Of a stretch of DNA of 64,000 nucleotides, positions 58,307 through 64,000 are shown piece after piece. The notes under the pieces are model-generated. The model ran no database searches, was not told the origin of the DNA, and saw only the letters and a program-made list of their open reading frames with translations. The stretch comes from Reyranella soli (GTDB taxonomy: Bacteria > Pseudomonadota > Alphaproteobacteria > Reyranellales > Reyranellaceae). Numbering within the stretch: position 1 is the first letter of the stretch; each line of letters starts with the position of its first letter. The position numbers were made by a program, and so were the translations under genes. The stretch spans positions 1 through 64,000 of the forward strand of contig NZ_BKAJ01000089.1 of assembly GCF_007992495.1 (NCBI RefSeq). The letters are read 5' to 3'.

Positions 58307-59334
58307 CGGCGCTGTTGTCAGTCGAAGACCTGTCGCTGGGGTTTGCGACCGAGGCCGGCTTCGCCTCGGTGCTCGACCGCGTCAGCCTGTCGATCGAACG
58401 CGGCCAGGTCCTGGGCCTGGTCGGCGAAAGCGGCTGCGGCAAGACCACCTTGGCACGCGCCATCCTGGGCGTCCTGCCGCGCGAGACGGCCCGCATCACC
58501 GGCGGTCGCGTCCTGTTCCGCGGGACCGATCTGCTGACCGCCGATCCCGCTTCCGTCAACCAGACGATCCGTGGCCGCGCCATCACCTTCGTGCCGCAGG
58601 ATCCGTTCACCAGCTTCAACCCGGTCTTCACGGTCGGCGACCAGATCATGGAGATCCTGAAATGGAAATCGCCGCGCGCCGCCGAACTGCCCGGCCGTCG
58701 ATGGCTGCCGGCGGTCGTCGCGCGCTATCCCGCCGAGCGCCAGCGGGCCGATGTCGATGCCGTCCTGGAGCTGCTCGACACCGTGCAGCTGCCGCGCCCC
58801 AAACAGCTTTTACGCAAATATCCGCACGAACTCTCCGGCGGCCAGCGACAGAGGCTGATGATCGCGATGGCGCTGCTACCCGGACCGGACCTGGTGATTG
58901 CCGACGAGCCCACCACGGCGCTCGACGTCACCATCCAGGCACAGATCCTCGGCCTGATCCGGCGGCTCGCGACCGAACGCAACGTCGCCGTGCTGCTGAC
59001 GACGCATGACCTGGGCGCGGCCTATGAGATCTGCGACGCCGTCAACGTCATGTATGCCGGGCAGGACGTCGAATCCGCGCCGGTCGACCGCTTCTTCGCC
59101 TCGCCGGCCCATCCCTACACGACGAAGCTCCTGGCGAGCCTGCCCGACGCGAACGGCACCGCCAGCGGCATTCCCGGCGAAGTGCCTGGGCTGATCACGC
59201 CGCCCGGCGGTTGCCGCTTCCATCCCCGGTGCGAGCGGGCTGACGGGCCGTGCCGCGAAGCGCGCCCGCCCGTCGACCAGCTCGGCGCCGGGCACTGGGT
59301 ACGCTGCTATCACCCGCACCGCGACGCGCCATGA
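58303..59334 (+). CDS. Dpp-type ABC transporter ATPase D
   Basis: 343 aa from the GTG at 58303. Walker A GESGCGKTT, Q-loop VPQDPFTSFNPVF, signature LSGGQRQR, Walker B LVIADEPTTALDVTIQ, H-loop TTHDLG and the oligopeptide-type C-terminal motif GCRFHPRC (Cys pattern CRFHPRCERADGPC, which binds an Fe-S cluster in some homologues). Longer frames upstream are antiparallel overlaps with permease C and were rejected. Confidence 0.93.
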   Translation: MTALLSVEDLSLGFATEAGFASVLDRVSLSIERGQVLGLVGESGCGKTTLARAILGVLPRETARITGGRVLFRGTDLLTADPASVNQTIRGRAITFVPQDPFTSFNPVFTVGDQIMEILKWKSPRAAELPGRRWLPAVVARYPAERQRADVDAVLELLDTVQLPRPKQLLRKYPHELSGGQRQRLMIAMALLPGPDLVIADEPTTALDVTIQAQILGLIRRLATERNVAVLLTTHDLGAAYEICDAVNVMYAGQDVESAPVDRFFASPAHPYTTKLLASLPDANGTASGIPGEVPGLITPPGGCRFHPRCERADGPCREARPPVDQLGAGHWVRCYHPHRDAP

Positions 59335-60293
59335 CACAGGCGATCCTGAGTCTGGGTGACCTGCAGGTCCACTTCGCCGTGCGCGGTCCGTTCAACCGAC
59401 GCATCGGCTCGATCAAGGCGGTCGACGGCGTCTCGTTCGACCTGATGCCGGGCGAAGTCTTCGGGCTGGTGGGCGAGAGCGGTTGCGGCAAGTCCACGCT
59501 CGGCAAGGCCATCATGGGCATTCACAAGCCGACGGCGGGAGAGATCTGGTTCGAGGGGCAGCGCATCGACGCGCTGGCGCCGGCCGCCCGGCGCGCCGTG
59601 CGCCGCAGCCTGCAATACGCCTACCAGGATCCGGGGGCGTCGCTCGATCCGCGCTGGAAGATCGGCAGCTCCCTGCACGAGCCGCTGGTGATCCATACCG
59701 ATCTCGACCAGGCGGCGCGCGAGAAACGCATTCGCAGCATCCTGGAAGCGGTCGGGCTGCCCGACACGCACCTCGATCTCTATCCGCACGAAATTTCCGG
59801 CGGCCAGCAACGGCGCGTCGGCCTGGCGCGCATCCTCACGCTGCACCCGAAGGTCGTCATCCTGGACGAACCGACATCGGGTCTCGACGTGTCGGTGCAG
59901 GCGACGGTGCTCTCGCTGTTCCGCGGCTTGCGCGAGACCTTCGACCTGACCTATGTCCTGATCAGCCACGATCTTGCGGTCATCCGCACGATGTGCAGCC
60001 GCGTCGCGGTGATGTATCTCGGCCGCATCGTCGAGAGCGGACCGACCGAGGAGATCTTCGAGCGGCCGCGGCATCCCTATACCCGCTCGCTGCTGGCGGC
60101 GATTCCCAAGATCGGCGGCCCGCGCATCACGCGGGATTTCTGGCTGCAGGGCGAGCCGCCCGATCCGGGAAACCTCCCCTCCGGCTGCCGCTTCCGCACG
60201 CGCTGTCCCAAGGCCACCTATCTGTGTGCGCGCGAGGAACCGGTTCTGTCACCGCTGGCGGCGGGTTCGGTCGCCTGTCATTTCCCGGACTGA
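59331..60293 (+). CDS. Dpp-type ABC transporter ATPase F
   Basis: 320 aa, ATGA overlap with ATPase D. Walker A GESGCGKST, Q-loop AYQDPGASLDPRW, signature ISGGQQRR, Walker B VVILDEPTSGLDVSVQ, SHDLAVIRTMCSRVAVMYLG and the C-terminal CRFRTRCPKATYLC. Pairs with ATPase D to power the importer. It ends the operon and meets the second receptor gene convergently after 15 bases. Confidence 0.93.
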   Translation: MTQAILSLGDLQVHFAVRGPFNRRIGSIKAVDGVSFDLMPGEVFGLVGESGCGKSTLGKAIMGIHKPTAGEIWFEGQRIDALAPAARRAVRRSLQYAYQDPGASLDPRWKIGSSLHEPLVIHTDLDQAAREKRIRSILEAVGLPDTHLDLYPHEISGGQQRRVGLARILTLHPKVVILDEPTSGLDVSVQATVLSLFRGLRETFDLTYVLISHDLAVIRTMCSRVAVMYLGRIVESGPTEEIFERPRHPYTRSLLAAIPKIGGPRITRDFWLQGEPPDPGNLPSGCRFRTRCPKATYLCAREEPVLSPLAAGSVACHFPD

Positions 60294-60308
60294 CGTCGGC
60301 CGTCCTGG

Positions 60309-62783
60309 TCAGAAGTCGGCGGTCAAGGACAGGCGGAATGTCCGCGGCGCCCCCAGGAACATGAAGTTGGCGGTCTCGTTCGCGCCGGACCAGTAGTTGG
60401 CATCGAGCACGTTCTCGACGTTGAAACGCGCAACCAGCATCTTGCCCGTCGCACCGGGATTCTCGAAGGCGTAGCGCACGCCGACGTCGAAGCGCGTCCA
60501 GTCCGGCAGGCTGCGCCGTGGATAGGTCGTGTCGATGTACTGGGAGCTCGTATAGAGCGCACGCCCGAGAAACGTGAGCCCGCGCACGAACGGCACGTCG
60601 ATCTCGCTTCCGAGATTCAGCGTGAACTGCGGTGAAAATGGAGCGATCCATCCGTCGGTCGTCCCGCCCTGGGTCTTGGTCAGGACGGGGTTGAGGAACA
60701 TTGCACCGCCCAGAACGCGGAAGCCCTTGATGGGCTCGCCGAAGACATTGAGCTCGAGCCCCTGATTGACCTGCTCGCCGCCGAGATACTGCGTGTTGTT
60801 GGCGAGGTTGGTAAGGATGCTGGGCTGCGATATCTGGAACAGGCTCGCCGTCGTGGTGAGCTTGCCCCAGTCGGCCTTCACGCCGACTTCGTACTGCGTC
60901 GAAACGAAGGGCGGGAAGATCTGGCCGGCATTGGTGAAGGGCGGCTGGACGGTCGTCCCCTGCTGCAGGCCCTGAATCCAGTTGCCGTAGAGCGACACGT
61001 TCTCCCACGGCTTGAAGACCAGCGAGACCGAGGGGCTGAAAGCGCTCTGATTGTAGTAGTCCACGGGTGCGCCGGTCACGGCGTTGTAGTTGGTGCCCGA
61101 GACCGTCTGGGCGCGCCCACCGACGGTGAGCTGGATACGCTTCTCCGCCGCCGACAGCGTATCGGCAAAGCCGACGCTGGAGAGGCCCGCGGTCGAGATC
61201 TTGTTGGCGGCCGGTGTCACGATCGTGGGCTGCCCAATCGTGGTCGGGCCGTAGATGTTGGTGGCGAACGGTCCGATGGAGCTCACCACGGTGCCCGAGC
61301 CGGTCTCCTGCGAGTAGGTCGTCGCGGTGACGGCGAGCTCATGGCCGATCGGTCCGGTCTCGAAGTTGCCGCGGATGCCGCCCTCGGCCGTGAAGAAGGT
61401 GTTGTAGGTGCTGATATTGAACGGCGCGTTGGCGCGCGCCGTGCCCGCGACGCTCAGGATCGTGGTGAGCGGGGAATAGACGCCGCCCAGCCGGTTGTCG
61501 TGGCCGCCGACCGCGACGTAGGCAGTAACATTGTTGGCGATGTCGACTTCGGCGCGCCCGACCGCGAAGGCATCCTGACGCGACTGGAATCCCCAGGGCT
61601 GCGCGGTCGGGTTACTGCGGGCGCTCGGGGCATAGGGAAGCTGCACACCCGCCGCCAGCGCGATGTAGGGCGAGAGGCCCGCGATGTACTGCGACTGGAT
61701 GCCGAGGTCGGCGGAAAGCCTGATGCCGTTGCCGCGATAGTCGAGGCCCGCCAGCGCGAGCGCGCGCTGGTCGGAATTGTACTGCAGGTCGGTCTGCCCG
61801 GCGCGCAGCACACCGTTGAAGCGGACGCCGAACTCCTTGTCATTGCCGAAGCGGCGAGCGACGTCGACATGGCCGCCGCCCTGCCCGGCGGAACCGTAGC
61901 TGGCAACCACCCGCGTCAGGTCTTCGTCAGGCGCGCGCTTGGGCACGATGTTCACCATGCCGCCGATCGACTTGTAGGGCGCCATGCCGTTCAGCATCAC
62001 CGACGGCCCCTTCAGCACCTCGATGCGCTCGGCCATCTCGGCCATCGGCGACTGCAACGGCAGCATGCCGTAGAGGCCGCCATACGACCACGCCGCGGCA
62101 TCGACCGTGAAGCCGCGAATCGTCACCTGGTCGAAGCCGGGCCCGCTATCGCTGCGGCTGAAGCGCACCGACGGATCGTTCAGCAGCACGTCGCGTACTG
62201 TCCTCGCCTGCTGATCCTGAGCTGTCTTCGCCGTGTAGCTCGTCTGGTTGAAGGGCGTGTCCATCACCGAGCGGTTGCCGAGCAGGCCGAGCTGGCTGCC
62301 GGTCGCGACCTGCCCGCCTGCGTACGGCGGCGGGATGTTGTCGATCATCGCCTGCGACGGCACCGCATAGCCCTGGACCTGGACGGGATCGAGGTGGATT
62401 GTGCCGGGATCGGCGGCGCTGCTCTGCCCCGGCCTCTGCAGCGCGATCGTGGTCGCGCTGGGAAAGGTCGCGACGAGACCGGTGCCGGCGAGAAGGCGGC
62501 GCAACGCCTCCTCCACGCTCATCGTGCCCTGCACGCCGGGCGTGGAGAAGCCCCTGATCAATGCACCGTCGACGGTGACCTGGCGCCCCGACTGCTGGCC
62601 GAAGATGCCGACTGCCGTGGCGAGCGGTTGCGGCGGGATGTTGAAGGCGCGCAGCTCCGTCGACTGTGCCGTGTCGCTCCGGTCGACCGAAGTCTGCGCC
62701 AACGTCTGCGTCGTCGTCGCCGCGGCAACGCCGGCGAAGACCACTGCGGCCGAACAGCGGCCGAACCACCCTACTCTCTTCAC
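60309..62783 (-). CDS. TonB-dependent siderophore receptor with STN domain (system 2)
   Basis: 824 aa from the GTG at 62783. Signal peptide (MKRVGWFGRCSAAVVFAGVA...TLAQ), STN domain about 42-110 (FNIPPQPLATAVGIFGQQSG, VQGTMSVEEALRRLLAGTGL), plug (NDPSVRFSRSDSGPGFDQVT, RIEVLKGPSVMLNGMAP, GGMVNIVPKRAPDEDLTRVV) and barrel ending FRLSLTADF. The MVNIVPKRA wording and the length fit ferrichrome/FhuE-like receptors of the CirA-FecA type. It is about as similar in plan to system 1 as separate siderophore systems usually are. Confidence 0.93.
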   Translation of the reverse strand: MKRVGWFGRCSAAVVFAGVAAATTTQTLAQTSVDRSDTAQSTELRAFNIPPQPLATAVGIFGQQSGRQVTVDGALIRGFSTPGVQGTMSVEEALRRLLAGTGLVATFPSATTIALQRPGQSSAADPGTIHLDPVQVQGYAVPSQAMIDNIPPPYAGGQVATGSQLGLLGNRSVMDTPFNQTSYTAKTAQDQQARTVRDVLLNDPSVRFSRSDSGPGFDQVTIRGFTVDAAAWSYGGLYGMLPLQSPMAEMAERIEVLKGPSVMLNGMAPYKSIGGMVNIVPKRAPDEDLTRVVASYGSAGQGGGHVDVARRFGNDKEFGVRFNGVLRAGQTDLQYNSDQRALALAGLDYRGNGIRLSADLGIQSQYIAGLSPYIALAAGVQLPYAPSARSNPTAQPWGFQSRQDAFAVGRAEVDIANNVTAYVAVGGHDNRLGGVYSPLTTILSVAGTARANAPFNISTYNTFFTAEGGIRGNFETGPIGHELAVTATTYSQETGSGTVVSSIGPFATNIYGPTTIGQPTIVTPAANKISTAGLSSVGFADTLSAAEKRIQLTVGGRAQTVSGTNYNAVTGAPVDYYNQSAFSPSVSLVFKPWENVSLYGNWIQGLQQGTTVQPPFTNAGQIFPPFVSTQYEVGVKADWGKLTTTASLFQISQPSILTNLANNTQYLGGEQVNQGLELNVFGEPIKGFRVLGGAMFLNPVLTKTQGGTTDGWIAPFSPQFTLNLGSEIDVPFVRGLTFLGRALYTSSQYIDTTYPRRSLPDWTRFDVGVRYAFENPGATGKMLVARFNVENVLDANYWSGANETANFMFLGAPRTFRLSLTADF

Positions 62784-62839
62784 CCCAAACTCCGTTCCCC
62801 GAGCACGGGCATTACGCGCGACGGGTTACGTCGCGTGCG

Positions 62840-62876
62840 CCCTTACCCAAGAAGACGAGCGAGCAGATCGAGTTTA
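62840..62876 (-). promoter_or_regulatory. FecI-type promoter of receptor gene 2
   Basis: Minus strand: CTCGTC (CGTC at 62857-62854), TTCT, TGGGTAAGGG: the same TCGTC-N4-TGGGTA form as receptor 1. Fourteen bases further up is TATAAAC in place of GAAAT, so the -35 is weaker. It lies about 71 bases before the GTG. Confidence 0.55.
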
Positions 62877-62891
62877 TAAAAATCGGAGTCG

Positions 62892-63905
62892 CTACGAGCT
62901 CGACAGCACGATCAGCCAGGGCGTAATGCGGCGCATCCTGGCGCCATGGGCACGAACCAGGCCGAGCAACGCATCTTCGGGATCATCGAGATTGTAGACG
63001 CCGGTGACGCGTCGCTCGGCCAAGGCATCGTCGGCCAGGATGATCGTGCCGCCGTAGTACCGTCGTAGCCGGTCGACCGCTTCGCGCATCGTCTCGTCGC
63101 GAAGGTAGAGCTGGCCGCGCCGCCATGCCGCGACAAGCTGCGGCGGCACAGTGGTTCGCGAAATCTGGCCGTCCATCGACAGCCGGGCCACCTGCCCTGC
63201 CTCCAGCTTCTGCGGCATCATGCTGCCTCTATCCGGATAGCCGACCTGCACGATCCCCTCCGCGACGGCGACGGTCACGCCTTGCGGCCCCAGGCGGACG
63301 CCGAAGCTGGTGCCCAGAACCGAGGCTTCGGCGTTCGACGCGATCACGCGGAAGGGCCGCTTGGGATCGGGCGCCACGTCGAAGAAGGCCTCGCCCTGGA
63401 GCAGCCTGATCCGCCGCTCGGCCGCTTCATAGGAAACCGCGATGGCGCTGCCTGCCGCCAGCGTGACCTCGCTGCCGTCCTGCAGTCCAAGCTTCTGCTG
63501 CTCCGCCGTACCGGTCATGTAGTCGGACTCGATGCGCAGCATGAGCACTGGCGCGGCGACGATGGCCAGGCAGGCAGCAAGAGCCAGCGCCGCGCCGCCG
63601 ACCGCCCAGCGCCGCCTTGGCCATCGTGGCCGCACCGGCGAGAGACGCGTCGCCTGTACGTCAGCCGCACGCTGCCGCGCGACCTCGGCCTGCCAGCGAT
63701 CGGCGAACTCGGCAGGCATGATCGACGCCACATCGGCCACATGCTGCATCGCCATCCAGGCGTCGGCGTTGGCCGGGCTCGCCCGCAGCCAATCCTCGAA
63801 GCGCCGCTTCACGGCGGGATCGTCGGGCTCCTCCTGCAACAGGATGAGCCAGCCCGACGCCTCCCTCGAAGCTCGCGCCTGGGCCGCCTCGGGTCCCTCT
63901 TCCAT
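62892..63905 (-). CDS. fecR: FecR-type regulator (system 2)
   Basis: 337 aa from the ATG at 63905. Cytoplasmic anti-sigma part (ASREASGWLILLQEEPDDPA, FEDWLRASPANADAWMAMQH), one membrane helix (GGAALALAACLAIVAAPVLM), then the FecR domain (LGLQDGSEVTLAAGSAIAVS, RRIRLLQGEAFFDVAPDPKR, VLGTSFGVRLG) and an STN-like end (RRYYGGTIILADDALAERRV). Partner of receptor 2; its sigma factor should lie just right of the window. Confidence 0.92.
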   Translation of the reverse strand: MEEGPEAAQARASREASGWLILLQEEPDDPAVKRRFEDWLRASPANADAWMAMQHVADVASIMPAEFADRWQAEVARQRAADVQATRLSPVRPRWPRRRWAVGGAALALAACLAIVAAPVLMLRIESDYMTGTAEQQKLGLQDGSEVTLAAGSAIAVSYEAAERRIRLLQGEAFFDVAPDPKRPFRVIASNAEASVLGTSFGVRLGPQGVTVAVAEGIVQVGYPDRGSMMPQKLEAGQVARLSMDGQISRTTVPPQLVAAWRRGQLYLRDETMREAVDRLRRYYGGTIILADDALAERRVTGVYNLDDPEDALLGLVRAHGARMRRITPWLIVLSSS

Positions 63906-63966
63906 CCCTTCCCCTTGTCGTTGCCGATGGCCGTCTTGCAACGCACCGAACTCACGTCGCAGTACG

Positions 63967-64000
63967 CCTACACTGTTAGACGAGCGACGGTCGCGGCATT
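63967..64000 (-). promoter_or_regulatory. FecI-type promoter of fecR 2 (cut by window edge)
   Basis: CCTACACTGTTAGACGAGC at 63967-63985 (plus strand) matches the block before fecR 1 in 16 of 19 bases. On the minus strand it gives CTCGTC-N4-AGTGTAGG. The -35 would fall on the last bases of the window (ATT at 63998-64000, compatible with ATTTC but one base further away). Confidence 0.55.

Noticed and set aside
1..64000. CRISPR arrays, tRNA or rRNA genes
   Set aside because: No regularly spaced repeats, no cloverleaf-like sequences with the usual T-loop wording, and no rRNA-like stretches were seen by eye; a covariance-model scan would settle it.

Overview
The window is about 64 kb of a high-GC (mostly 65-70 %) proteobacterial chromosome. 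The gene families point to a metabolically versatile alphaproteobacterium: many ABC importers, a molybdenum hydroxylase, CaiB/BaiF CoA-transferases, luciferase-like monooxygenases, FecI/FecR/TonB-receptor iron systems and a Fur/Mur-like box. I cannot name the genus; Reyranella- or Bradyrhizobium-like soil and water bacteria are a guess. No rRNA, tRNA, CRISPR array or complete insertion sequence was seen.

Layout. 1-194: end of a response-regulator receiver. 276-3506: a lower-GC minus-strand cassette of a PP2C phosphatase and two Ser/Thr kinases; the last kinase carries a C-terminal cold-shock-like domain. 3738-4092: a decayed phage-tail-sheath gene. 4228-8095: a three-subunit PaoABC-like molybdenum aldehyde oxidoreductase. 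8153-11276: a TetR/DUF302/amidase operon bracketed by a perfect 38-bp direct repeat. 11720-14988: a tandem CaiB/BaiF CoA-transferase preceded by a Zn-ribbon gene. 16326-20334: a DMT exporter, a nitroreductase and quinone-reductase pair, and a divergent MocR regulator. 20365-21225: gene debris. 21279-26932: an eight-gene minus-strand operon (nitroreductase, polar amino-acid ABC importer, RidA, two DUF1989 proteins). 27000-29460: more debris, a D-aminoacylase, and a second copy of the Zn-ribbon gene placed as the first one is. 29746-43503: mostly single genes: an MBL-receiver-GAF fusion, VOC enzymes, a MetE-like protein, an adenylate cyclase with TPRs, an orphan peptide-binding protein, a strictosidine-synthase-like lactonase, a lone intact tail-sheath gene, a luciferase-like monooxygenase, a small lipoprotein and a DUF882 peptidase-fold protein.

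43589-63905 is the most coherent part. Two FecI-FecR-TonB receptor systems face left (the sigma gene of the second lies beyond the window). Between them a right-facing operon is headed by an IclR regulator: HyuA, HyuB, an SDR, a NodB-fold amidohydrolase resembling cyclic-imide hydrolase or PuuE, and a complete Dpp-type ABC importer. I infer uptake and opening of a cyclic amide or imide. All four iron-system promoters in view share a FecI-like motif, and the ECF sigma gene has a 19-bp perfect palindrome of Fur-box size upstream.

A second theme is debris. At least seven short, clearly related gene fragments (tail sheath, D-aminoacylase twice, luciferase-like monooxygenase, LysR, an unknown small protein twice, and the tail of a molybdenum hydroxylase) lie between intact genes. 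They indicate repeated insertion, duplication and deletion.
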